Origin: Rhizobium aethiopicum | GTDB lineage: Bacteria > Pseudomonadota > Alphaproteobacteria > Rhizobiales > Rhizobiaceae | Reading direction: 5' to 3' | Length of the DNA: 64,000 nt | NCBI RefSeq assembly: GCF_900094625.1 | Contig: NZ_FMAJ01000011.1 | Location: 1-64,000 of the forward strand | Shown: piece by piece, positions 1 to 8,118 of the stretch | Layout of the letters: each line of letters begins with the position of its first letter | Numbering within the stretch: the stretch's first letter is position 1 | Position numbers and translations under genes: made by a program | Notes under the pieces: model-generated | The model's database searches: none | What the model was told of the DNA's origin: nothing | The model's input: only the letters and a program-made list of their open reading frames with translations

Positions 1-231
1 GAGGACCGGGATGGACATATCTCTGGTGGACCTGTTGTCCTGCCAAGGGCATAGCAGGGTAGCTATATATGGACGGGATAACCGCTGAAGGCATCTAAGC
101 GGGAAACCCACCTGAAAACGAGTGTTCCCTATCAGAGCCGTGGAAGACGACCACGTTGATAGGCCGGGTGTGGAAGTGCGGCAACGCATGAAGCTTACCG
201 GTACTAATAGCTCGATCGGCTTGATCGTTCT
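1..231 (+). rRNA. rrl: 23S ribosomal RNA, 3' end (partial)
   Basis: The first 230 or so bases match the conserved 3' end of bacterial 23S rRNA: the sarcin-ricin-distal domain VI sequence ending in the conserved GAAGCTTACCGGTACTAATA stretch near 190-210, then GCTCGATCGGCTTGATC. The gene starts outside the window, so only the 3' end is present. The exact mature end is uncertain by a few bases. Bases 232-445 are the 23S-5S spacer, in which no gene is seen; open frames across it are incidental. Confidence 0.96.
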
Positions 232-445
232 CATTGACTGTGCTCATCAGCCAAAGGCTGATGATGCCTCACCTTGTCCTGACGCGCCAAAGGCGCTGCG
301 GACGGCCCGCGCTGCCAAGCGCGACGGCCTCTGGCCTGTATGGGTGCCACAAGCACCCGCAGCCGGAAGAGGGTCCAAAGACGTGTTTAAACAAGCAGGC
401 CTTCGGCCTGCACCAGCTTCTCAATCAACAAAGTTGCGCTTTGCC

Positions 446-563
446 GACCTGGTGGTTATGGCGGGGTGGCTGCACCCGTTCCCTTTCCGAACACGGCCGT
501 GAAACGCCCCTGCGCCCATGGTACTTCGTCTTAAGACGCGGGAGAGTAGGTCGCTGCCAGGTC
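446..563 (+). rRNA. rrf: 5S ribosomal RNA
   Basis: About 118 bases running from GACCTGGTGG to GCTGCCAGGTC. The two ends pair to form helix I of 5S rRNA, and the internal CCGAACACGG and GGGAGAGTAGGTCGCTGCC segments are the conserved 5S loops. It lies about 215 bases after the 23S end and before a hairpin terminator and tRNA-fMet, the usual order in rhizobial rRNA operons. The ends may be off by one or two bases. Confidence 0.96.
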
Positions 564-627
564 TGCTAAACGCAACTCAATTGATAAACAATCTTCTCAC
601 AACAAACTCTACGGCCCATGCCGAACA

Positions 628-652
628 AAAAGGGTCGCGCAAGCGGCCCTTT
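628..652 (+). terminator. Hairpin after 5S rRNA, GCAA tetraloop
   Basis: AAAGGGTCGC pairs with GCGGCCCTTT around a GCAA loop, giving a stem of ten pairs (one G-U) followed by a short T-containing tail. It lies between 5S and tRNA-fMet. It could be a partial terminator or an RNase processing hairpin of the rRNA transcript, since a second terminator follows the tRNA. Confidence 0.6.
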
Positions 653-669
653 CTGCTGTAAAATAATAT

Positions 670-746
<77 letters not shown>

Positions 747-753
747 AACTTCC

Positions 754-783
754 AAAAAGCCCGCCAACACGGCGGGCTTTTTG
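754..783 (+). terminator. Rho-independent terminator of the rRNA operon
   Basis: AAAAAGCCCGCC and GGCGGGCTTTTT form a stem of GC core plus A/T ends around a short loop, followed by a T-rich tail. It begins eight bases after the CCA of tRNA-fMet, so it is the natural end of the rRNA-tRNA transcript. Confidence 0.85.
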
Positions 784-977
784 TTTGGTAACGGGTCGAC
801 GATTTTAAAGCCTAATCAGGGGCCCGCAACGAGGCAAAGCCGACGCAGTGGGAAAGAAAACCCCAAATCCTCCAATGCACCCAATTCTCCTCTCCAAGTA
901 TCTATCGCTGGCGGAAATGCTTCGCGTTCCCTTAGCGACGGTAGCTCGTCGTTCGCGAAGAGGGTGAGCCTGCGAAC

Positions 978-997
978 GGTTCAAATTCTGCCCCCGC
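978..997 (+). repeat. Partial copy of tRNA-fMet 3' end (att-like)
   Basis: GGTTCAAATTCTGCCCCCGC repeats bases 722-741 of the tRNA-fMet gene (T-arm and acceptor strand) with one mismatch in 20. The copies are in the same orientation, 256 bases apart. Duplication of a tRNA 3' end is the usual mark of integration at that tRNA. The copy lies where homology to a decayed serine recombinase stops. Chance identity is unlikely at this length and distance, but the element itself is gone. Confidence 0.6.
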
Positions 998-999
998 GT

Positions 1000-1440
1000 G
1001 GCCGGCCACCAGACGATCGGCGATCTCCTCACCGAGGACTCGCTGTTTTTCTCGATCGCGGCGATTTCGGATCGGAGCCGCCCGGACCCTGCTGACGCCT
1101 GTTCCCGGTCGCGTGTCGCGGCTGCGGCGATGTCACGGTTGATCGGCTCGAGATAGTCGGCTCCGAGGAGATTGCCGGGTACAGCCGCCACGATCCGCTC
1201 CTCCAGTTTTAACCGGATCTCACTATTGGTGCAGACAATTCCGCCCAGCTGTTCGATCGGCAGCTTCTTTTGCCGGTTGGTGCAGCCGTAGCGGTCCTTG
1301 GCCGCGATCGCATGGGGGCCGAGATAGTGGGCGCATTGCAGGAGGCCGCTCAGCAGGTATTGCGGCCGGTGTGCCTTGTTTAGCCGGTTCGTGATTGTCG
1401 GGGAAAAGCTCTTCTCGCCTCGATGCCGGTCTGCTGCCAT
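1000..1440 (-). pseudogene. Serine site-specific recombinase, C-terminal remnant
   Basis: The reading frame keeps the recombinase zinc-ribbon region: a HRPQYLLSGLLQC segment, then KDRYGCTN, a CTNS segment and the following E-R-I-V-A-A-V helix and coiled coil. These match the C-terminal half of large serine recombinases. The catalytic N-terminal resolvase domain and the middle recombinase domain are missing, and the first CxxC motif is degraded (only one Cys). Homology ends near the tRNA-fMet repeat at 978-997, where the frame continues into unrelated residues. It is read as a dead fragment of a mobile element, not a working enzyme. Confidence 0.65.
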
Positions 1441-1600
1441 TTGTGTATTGCAGAGGGGCTACCGCTTGCTGTGTAAATAGGTAGACTGGAGGAGATAAGA
1501 CACTTCAAATTCTCGATCGCGGGCGTAGCAGGCAGGCAAGCAACGTTCTGGGTTTTGCTACGATGGTTTGGGGCAAGGTCTTTTCATTGGAGCGACAGTG

Positions 1601-3742
1601 ATGGTTTCCACATCTGCGCAGGGGCGAGGCCCACGTTTTTTTATCTGCCTCTTCCTGCTGATCGCGTGTCAACTCTTCGCGGGATTTGCTCACGCAGAAA
1701 GGCGCGCGGCAATCGTCATCGGCAATAGCGACTATCCTTTTGCGCCGTTGAGCAATCCCCAGAATGACGCCAAGCTGATCGCCAATACCCTGACCGAGTT
1801 GAATTTCGACGTTCTGTTGTTCTACGACCTGAAGAAAGAGGCGGTCAGAGACCTCAAAGAGACCGTTCGGACGCATCTGGTCGGGGCCGATATTGCGGTC
1901 TTCTACTATGCCGGCCACGCCTTGCAAGCCAGTGGCCGCAATCTGCTGTTGCCCGTGGATGTCGATACCAGCTCCGCGCAGCGGGTCGTCGCCGATGCAC
2001 TCGTCCTCAATGATCTCATCGATATCGTCAAGAATGATCCTGTCGGGCTGAAGCTCTTTATTCTCGATGCCTGCCGAAACAACCCGGCTACAAATTTTCA
2101 GGGTCTTCGTCAGGGGCTGGCGGATACTGAGGCGGGAAGCGGCCAGGTGTTGGTGGCCTATGCAACGAGCGCTGGTGAAGTCGCCTATGATGGCACCGGG
2201 CTGAACAGCCCCTATTCGTCGGCACTTGCCAATGCCCTGCAGCGACCGAACCTCGATGTTTACGATACGTTTCGAACGGTTCGCGGCGATGTTAGGCAAG
2301 CGACGGGCAATGCCCAAATACCTTGGATCACCGGCTCGATCGAAACACGGTTCGTGTTCCGCCCACAGGTGGCAATCCTGAACGCGGAAGCCGTCCTTCC
2401 GCCGACCGAGACGTCGAGTCCGGTTGCTATCGACGAGGTGCTGTGGACCTTCATCAAGGATAGTCCGGATCCTGCCGATTTCGAGCGCTTCGCCAGGATC
2501 TTTCCCCACAGCGCGCATGCGGCCGAGGCCGAAGAAAAGAGCCGGGTCCAGGTTGCCGCCCTTTCGAAACGCGGTCTCTACGTGCGCGAAAGCCTTGTCG
2601 CCTCGTCCATTGCCAGCCAGGTGCCAAGCGCCGGCGACGTGGAGGCTAAGGAGTTCGTCTTTCAGCAATCGGGCGAGCGAGCGGTAAGCGAAACGTTCAG
2701 GATGTGGCCGGGTGTACTGCCCGAGACGGCGGGCGGGATGCGCAGTCTTGTGACCGAATGCGATCTTTACGCAGCTGACCCGAACGATCCGCAGCGACAG
2801 GTCCCCGGCGTCAGCAATGGTCTCGTCAACGTGCGCGACGCTTTGCGGGCCTGCGCCTTCGCCCTGGCCGCAGATCAGAACAATCCGCGGCTGCAGTATC
2901 AGCTTGGTCGTGTTCTCGAGATCGCCGGTCGATACAACTGGGCGGAATATTTCTACAAAGTCGCCGGCGGTCATCAGTATAGCGCCGCTCTCGTCAATCT
3001 CGGCTACATGGCTCGCATGGGGATCGGCCGGAAGGTCGACTACGATCAGGCTCTCTCCTACTACATGGCGGCTGCAAAAATGGGTAATCTGCGCGCACGC
3101 ACGAACGTCGGCACAGCCTATATTCTTGGCCAAGGGGTCGCAAAGGAGCCAACAGAAGGGATTCTCTGGTATCGTCTTGCCGCGTCCAGCGGATGGGCCA
3201 ACGCTATCACGGCGCTGGGCGACTGCTACAGGCTGGGCACGGGTGTAAAGCAGGATGCCTCGCAGGCGGTAGCACTTTACATTGCAGCAGCCGATACGGG
3301 CCAGATCGACGCCATGGCAAATCTGGGGCAGGCCTATATCAGTGGAGAGGGTACCAAGAAGGACCTTAGACGTGGCTTGGAAACCCTTCTCAAGGCAACG
3401 GACATGGGCAACAAATACGCCCCCTATTATGCCGCGAGGCTGTATCTGAAAGGCGCCGATAAACTTACTGCTGATCGAAACCGCGCGTTTTCCCTTTTCA
3501 AGCTATCTGCCAATCGCGGCCTTGAACTGGCCAATCTCGATCTTGCCTTCGGTTACGACAAAGGCAGCTTCACGGGAAAGGCGGATGTGCCGCTTGCCTA
3601 TTATTATGGGGTGCTGGCCGAGAAGCTGGGCGTTAACCGAGCCGATGAAGCACGCGCGGCGATCGGCAAAAAGCTTGACGCGGCAACACGGCAGAAGATG
3701 GAAGCTCAGGTCGATCTCTTTCTGGAACAGAACGGCAAATGA
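1601..3742 (+). CDS. Secreted caspase-like (C14) protein with Sel1 repeats
   Basis: A 713-residue protein. The ATG at 1601 is chosen over the upstream TTG at 1568 because GGAG lies eight bases before it and a signal peptide (hydrophobic FFICLFLLIACQLFAGFAHA) follows at once. Residues 35 to about 250 form a caspase/metacaspase p20 domain with YYAGHA (His about 106) and DACRNNP (Cys about 158), so the catalytic dyad is intact. About 455-680 carries roughly five Sel1-like helical repeats. The signal peptide places it in the periplasm. The substrate is unknown. Such proteins often work in stress or envelope signalling, but nothing here fixes the role. Confidence 0.85.
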   Translation: MVSTSAQGRGPRFFICLFLLIACQLFAGFAHAERRAAIVIGNSDYPFAPLSNPQNDAKLIANTLTELNFDVLLFYDLKKEAVRDLKETVRTHLVGADIAVFYYAGHALQASGRNLLLPVDVDTSSAQRVVADALVLNDLIDIVKNDPVGLKLFILDACRNNPATNFQGLRQGLADTEAGSGQVLVAYATSAGEVAYDGTGLNSPYSSALANALQRPNLDVYDTFRTVRGDVRQATGNAQIPWITGSIETRFVFRPQVAILNAEAVLPPTETSSPVAIDEVLWTFIKDSPDPADFERFARIFPHSAHAAEAEEKSRVQVAALSKRGLYVRESLVASSIASQVPSAGDVEAKEFVFQQSGERAVSETFRMWPGVLPETAGGMRSLVTECDLYAADPNDPQRQVPGVSNGLVNVRDALRACAFALAADQNNPRLQYQLGRVLEIAGRYNWAEYFYKVAGGHQYSAALVNLGYMARMGIGRKVDYDQALSYYMAAAKMGNLRARTNVGTAYILGQGVAKEPTEGILWYRLAASSGWANAITALGDCYRLGTGVKQDASQAVALYIAAADTGQIDAMANLGQAYISGEGTKKDLRRGLETLLKATDMGNKYAPYYAARLYLKGADKLTADRNRAFSLFKLSANRGLELANLDLAFGYDKGSFTGKADVPLAYYYGVLAEKLGVNRADEARAAIGKKLDAATRQKMEAQVDLFLEQNGK

Positions 3743-3780
3743 CGGTTCGGAGTTGACCTGAACGGGAGCATCGGCAGGCG

Positions 3781-5109
3781 ATGCAGTATCGCTCGATATC
3801 GGATCTTCACAAAGCGATCGTCAACGGGTTGCACATGCTGCCTCGCGAGATTGATTTGGTCGTCGGTATTCCACGCAGCGGCTTGCTGGCCGCCAACATG
3901 CTCGGCCTTGTCGCCAACCTGCCGATGACCGATCTGGACAGTTTCATCGAGGGCCGCGTTTATTCCTTCGGGGCGACGAAGAATACGGCTTCGTTCAGGA
4001 GCGCATCGGATGTTCGAAAGGTTCTTGTCCTGGACGACAGCATCAATACCGGAGGCGCCATGCGGGAGGCCAAAGCCAAGTTGATGGCATGGGAAAGAGG
4101 CGCTGAATTTGTCTTCGCGGCGGTCTATGGTCTGCACGACAGCGTCGAGCATGTCGACTTCGTATTTGAGGTCGTCGAACAGCCAAGGCTATTCCAGTGG
4201 AATTTCATGCATCATGGCCTGTTATCGAAGGCGTGCATCGACATTGACGGGGTGCTCTGCCTCGACCCGACCGATGCGGAAAATGACGATGGACCGGCCT
4301 ATGAAGCCTTCTTGAGAAATGCACGGGCGCTTCATAAACCGACGCGCTTCATCGCCTATCTCGTTACCAGCCGGCTCGAAAAGTACCGGTCCTTGACCGA
4401 AACCTGGCTTCGTACAAATGCGATCGACTACGGCAAGCTCATCATGCTCGATCTGCCGAGCGCGGCGGAGCGTCGGCGGCGGGGCACCCATGCAAGGTTC
4501 AAGGCCGCCTTCTATCAGCAGTGTGATGCCGAGATCTTTGTCGAGAGTAATCTTAGGCAGGCGAACGAGATTGCCAGGATATCGAACAAGCCAGTCCTTT
4601 GCACGGAGACCCACCTGATGGTTTTACCGACCACCCCTTTGCGCAGCTTGTTCAATATGAGAATACCTTTCGACGCTTTCGCGTTTTTCAGGCGAGAGCA
4701 GACTATGCCCGAGGAACTCCGCTATACGATTACCGACGCGAACAACCGCGCAAAATCTCGAACTCTTGTCACCTGGCTCGGGCCGAGACCAGACGGCTTT
4801 CTCGAAGCCATTGAGTCCATCCGCAAGATTTGCACAGCCAAGAACGAATATCCAATCATCGTTCTTTCCGATTTTCAACAGGAACTCATGTCCCGGGCAG
4901 AGACGCCGGCCGAATTCATTCCGCAGGTGCACCACCTTCCATCGCTTTCGTCCGGCCAATATCAGGACTATGTGCGCAGGCGCTACGACCTTGTGTTGCG
5001 AAAATGGGCGATTTCGCGTGAGGTGACGCTGGGGCTGAGCTTGGAGGAATTCCTCGCCGAACAGTTGTCATTGCGAAAGGGCGGCACACTTAGACAAGCC
5101 GCTGATTAA
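3781..5109 (+). CDS. Phosphoribosyltransferase-HAD two-domain protein
   Basis: A 442-residue cytoplasmic protein starting 38 bases after the caspase-like gene. Residues 25-130 look like a type I phosphoribosyltransferase: VGIPRSGLLAA (29-38 loop) and VLVLDDSINTGG (81-92), the PRPP-binding signature. Residues 150-290 look like a HAD phosphatase: KACIDIDGVL (motif I Asp154/Asp156) and YLVTSRL (motif II-like). The last 130 residues match nothing I recognise. PRTase and HAD proteins are paired in some nucleobase-modifying and tellurite-resistance (Ter) gene sets; here no other Ter gene is seen. The substrate is unknown; sugar-phosphate or nucleotide metabolism for the nearby glycosyltransferase is only a guess. 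Confidence 0.7.
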   Translation: MQYRSISDLHKAIVNGLHMLPREIDLVVGIPRSGLLAANMLGLVANLPMTDLDSFIEGRVYSFGATKNTASFRSASDVRKVLVLDDSINTGGAMREAKAKLMAWERGAEFVFAAVYGLHDSVEHVDFVFEVVEQPRLFQWNFMHHGLLSKACIDIDGVLCLDPTDAENDDGPAYEAFLRNARALHKPTRFIAYLVTSRLEKYRSLTETWLRTNAIDYGKLIMLDLPSAAERRRRGTHARFKAAFYQQCDAEIFVESNLRQANEIARISNKPVLCTETHLMVLPTTPLRSLFNMRIPFDAFAFFRREQTMPEELRYTITDANNRAKSRTLVTWLGPRPDGFLEAIESIRKICTAKNEYPIIVLSDFQQELMSRAETPAEFIPQVHHLPSLSSGQYQDYVRRRYDLVLRKWAISREVTLGLSLEEFLAEQLSLRKGGTLRQAAD

Positions 5110-5210
5110 TCTCCAGTTGAAACGTACATCTATTCGTTGCTTGAAAGCCGGAGAAGTCCTTCGAGGATGCATCGGACAATCGAAAAATACTGAGTTTCAC
5201 CTTGCGGGCA

Positions 5211-5241
5211 TTGACTTTCGTAGTTTGTGAATGCTTACTAA
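5211..5241 (+). promoter_or_regulatory. Candidate promoter of the small lipoprotein gene
   Basis: TTGACT at 5211-5216 and TACTAA at 5236-5241 resemble -35 and -10 boxes, but the spacing is 19 bases (18 if the -10 is read as TTACTA). It lies 25 bases before the ATG at 5266, in the 156-base gap after the PRTase-HAD gene. Weak evidence. Confidence 0.35.
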
Positions 5242-5265
5242 AATAAGCTGCGGGGAGGGCAATAT

Positions 5266-5586
5266 ATGCTTCGCAAGATATCTATCCTCGGAACGCTGAT
5301 ACTTGCCTCATGCACCTCTCAAGGCTCGAATATGACGCTGGCGTCAATCATCAGCGGTTACCGAAATGCGCCGACCGCCGCCGAAGAAGTGGCTTGGCGC
5401 AACGCACGGCGAAGCAACACCGATCGAGCCTATCGCAATTTTATCAGCAGCTATCCGAACAGTTCCTATGTCCCGGTCGCGGCATCAAGGATCACCCGGT
5501 CGGTCAAGCCAAAGCCCGTTTCTGTAAGGAATTTGGACCGTCCCGAACGGAACCCGTCGTTCGGCCGCAGCGGCAGCGCTTATTGA
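5266..5586 (+). CDS. Small lipoprotein, unknown function
   Basis: A 106-residue protein with a lipoprotein signal (LILASC, lipidated Cys16), so it is probably anchored in the envelope. A strong GGGGAGGG precedes the ATG. After the Cys comes a helical segment with an AYRNFISSYPNSSY motif, the same kind of short helix-turn repeat (aromatic...F..YPxS) seen between the caspase and Sel1 parts of the protein at 1601-3742. The C-terminal 30 residues are basic, Pro-rich and probably disordered. The shared repeat and proximity suggest it belongs with the caspase-like protein. No family is recognised. Confidence 0.7.
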   Translation: MLRKISILGTLILASCTSQGSNMTLASIISGYRNAPTAAEEVAWRNARRSNTDRAYRNFISSYPNSSYVPVAASRITRSVKPKPVSVRNLDRPERNPSFGRSGSAY

Positions 5587-5650
5587 AGCAACAGGCCTGA
5601 CAACTGAGAATTGACTCTGGTAGCATTTATAGACCCAATCTGGCTTTCGA

Positions 5651-7927
5651 ATGCATTTTGATATTGTCCATGCAGCCGATCCTCGATTTTATGGCGGCTC
5701 CTCATCGGCGGTGCGGATCGAGATCCAGTCCGCTCGGCAATTTGGCCTCTCGACGGCTCTGATTCCATTTCTCGGCGTTTCCGACATCCGTTCCAGACGG
5801 TTCGAGGAACGTCTTCTCGACGTTCTTGAGCGTCAGGAGGTGCCGTGGCTGACGGGCGAGGAGGCAGTCGAGTGCGACATTCTTTTCGCGCATAATCCCC
5901 TGGCGTTTGCGCACATGCCGACACGGCCGCTGCGCCTCAGATCGAAGGTCGTCCTCCTTTCGGTCCAGCATCCGCCCTTCGACGGAGCCGGTAATGCGCA
6001 ATATAATATCGACGTGGTGAAACGAAATCTGGAGAGAATGTTCGGGGCGCCCGTCATCTTCGCGCCGGTCGGCCCGAAGGTGCGCAATCAGTTCGAAGAC
6101 ATCATCGCCGGAAGGCCCGAGCTCTTGCGTCATGATCTTTTCAACCTCATCGACCTTGACCAGTGGCCAATCAGGACCGCGCAGCCGCCGCGCGAAAGGG
6201 CTGTTATCGGCAGACATTCACGTCGCGATCTCCTGAAATGGCCCGACACCGAGGCTGAACTGCGCGCGGCCTATCCCGACCTTGGCAATGTCCAAATCAA
6301 GGTCATGGGCGGTGTGCCAGACCAAATCGTGCCACTGATTGGATCCAACTGGAACATCTCGCCCTATTCGAATAGCGGTGTGTCTCAGTTTTTGAACAAG
6401 CTTGATTTCTATGTGTTCTTTCACAGCCGACGATGGGTTGAGGCGTTCGGCATCGGCATTGCCGAAGCGATGGCGAGTGGGCTTGTGACCATCCTGGACC
6501 CATCGTTTCGTGACCTGTTCGAAGAGGGTGCGGTCTATTGCCGGCCTGAGGAAACAACCGGCGTTGTGGAGAGATTTCTCTCCTCTCCCGAGGCCTTCAG
6601 CGCTCAGTCGGCAGCCGCGCGCACATTGGTCGAGAAGAAGTTTTCGAAGAGCCGATACCCGGAAAGAATGCGTGCGATCTATGACGAACTCGGGCTTTGC
6701 TCGCCTGCCGCGCTTGCCACGGTCGGCAAGGCGGTTGGCGCTGACGCTTTCTCCGGGTCGAGCGGACACCCAACGGTCCGTTCCGGGCCGCGAAGATCGC
6801 AACGGTCGCTGATGGGACGGCGCCGCGTCCTGTTTGTCGCGACAAACGGCATAGGCCTTGGCCATATCACGCGATTAATGGCAATCGCCGAGCGCATGTC
6901 GCCTGACATGGAGCCCGTTTTCCTGACAATGTCGGCCGGATCTTCGATTATCGAAGCACGTGGACACCCGGTCGACTACATACCGTCCGCCCCGAAGATC
7001 GGTGTGACGGACGATAGCTGGAACGAGGTCTTCGCACAGGAATTGCTGAACGCCGTGGAGGTGTTTGCCATCAACAGCGTCGTCTTCGACAGCAACCATC
7101 CCTATCCTGGCCTGCTGAAAGTGCTGGCCGCCCGTCCCGATCTGAACTGGGTCTGGATCCGCCGCGGGATGTGGGCTTCCCGTCATAGCCTCGATCCATC
7201 GATGCAGCATCGGTTCGACATGGTGATCGAGCCGGGTGAGTTCGCCGCGGACGAAGACCACGGCATCACCGCGCAATTGCGCGCTGGCGTGATCGGCGTT
7301 TCGCCGATCCTCCTTGTTGACAATGACGACAGGCTTTCGCGGGCAGAAGCTGCATCGGCTCTCGGTGTCGATCCTGCCGGTCTTGTCGCGGTGGTGCAGC
7401 TCGGTTCGGAACGAAATTTCGACGTCAGCCGGCTGCGGCCGGCGATCATCAACGGACTGCTCAAGCATGGCGTCCAGGTCATCGACGCGGTCAATCCCCT
7501 CGCACCGAAGCGAGAGGATCATATGGGGGGCACCGTGCAAAAGGCGATCTACCCGATCGCCAGATATTTCAACGCCGTCGACCTGATGATCACGAATGCC
7601 GGCTACAACGGCTTCCACGAATGTATTTATGGCGGCATGCCCGCAATCTTCGTTCCGAATGAAGCGCCCGAGATGGACGAGCAGGCCGTACGAGCAGCCT
7701 ATGCGCAAAGCTCCGGATTGGGGCTATGTTTGAGATCGGTGGATGCCGAACGAGCGCATGAGGCAATCGAACTCGCTCTGTCGGAGGATTTTCTTGCCCA
7801 GCATCGCACGCGAGCAAGCCGCATCGTTTTTGCCAATGGGGCGCGGGAAGCGGCACTGGCAATCGAAGAGCTCGCATTCAGTGTCAGGACTGATCGAGGG
7901 CTCGGGGGATCGATCGCACGCGTATGA
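5651..7927 (+). CDS. Double glycosyltransferase (GT4-like + MurG/GT28-like)
   Basis: A 758-residue protein made of two GT-B units. Residues 1-350 form a GT4-like unit, with a Gly-rich N-terminal loop (YGGSSSA) and EAFGIGIAEAMASG at 264-277, the retaining donor-binding motif. About 351-390 is a linker. Residues 391-758 form a second unit opening with FVATNGIGLGHITR, as in MurG/UGT-type enzymes, and carrying ITNAGYNGFHECIYGGMPA, a GT28 C-terminal donor site. Both halves keep their motifs, so both may be active, adding two sugars in turn. There is no signal peptide. Acceptor and donor are unknown. It follows the lipoprotein gene by 64 bases. Confidence 0.75.
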   Translation: MHFDIVHAADPRFYGGSSSAVRIEIQSARQFGLSTALIPFLGVSDIRSRRFEERLLDVLERQEVPWLTGEEAVECDILFAHNPLAFAHMPTRPLRLRSKVVLLSVQHPPFDGAGNAQYNIDVVKRNLERMFGAPVIFAPVGPKVRNQFEDIIAGRPELLRHDLFNLIDLDQWPIRTAQPPRERAVIGRHSRRDLLKWPDTEAELRAAYPDLGNVQIKVMGGVPDQIVPLIGSNWNISPYSNSGVSQFLNKLDFYVFFHSRRWVEAFGIGIAEAMASGLVTILDPSFRDLFEEGAVYCRPEETTGVVERFLSSPEAFSAQSAAARTLVEKKFSKSRYPERMRAIYDELGLCSPAALATVGKAVGADAFSGSSGHPTVRSGPRRSQRSLMGRRRVLFVATNGIGLGHITRLMAIAERMSPDMEPVFLTMSAGSSIIEARGHPVDYIPSAPKIGVTDDSWNEVFAQELLNAVEVFAINSVVFDSNHPYPGLLKVLAARPDLNWVWIRRGMWASRHSLDPSMQHRFDMVIEPGEFAADEDHGITAQLRAGVIGVSPILLVDNDDRLSRAEAASALGVDPAGLVAVVQLGSERNFDVSRLRPAIINGLLKHGVQVIDAVNPLAPKREDHMGGTVQKAIYPIARYFNAVDLMITNAGYNGFHECIYGGMPAIFVPNEAPEMDEQAVRAAYAQSSGLGLCLRSVDAERAHEAIELALSEDFLAQHRTRASRIVFANGAREAALAIEELAFSVRTDRGLGGSIARV

Positions 7928-8118
7928 CATTTTCGCACCGCCCCGATTGCGCAGGTCAGACCGATCCTCTCCTTTCGGGCGTGTCTTGCGGTCGACCGGA
8001 CGGCCAGGCGACAGGCATCGGATTGTTGCACTGTCGATGTCACTTCCGAGGCGAGGGGCCTTTGTGCTAGGCTTCTCAATCAGGATCGCCGGCGTCACGA
8101 GACAGGGGCATTCTCCGC

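Noticed and set aside
122..569. Open frames over the 23S-5S region
   Set aside because: They run through rRNA and spacer sequence.
1505..3133. Long - strand frame of 542 codons opposite the caspase-like gene
   Set aside because: It is the antisense shadow of a clear gene with His/Cys motifs and Sel1 repeats; the product is Arg/His/Gly-rich with no domain.
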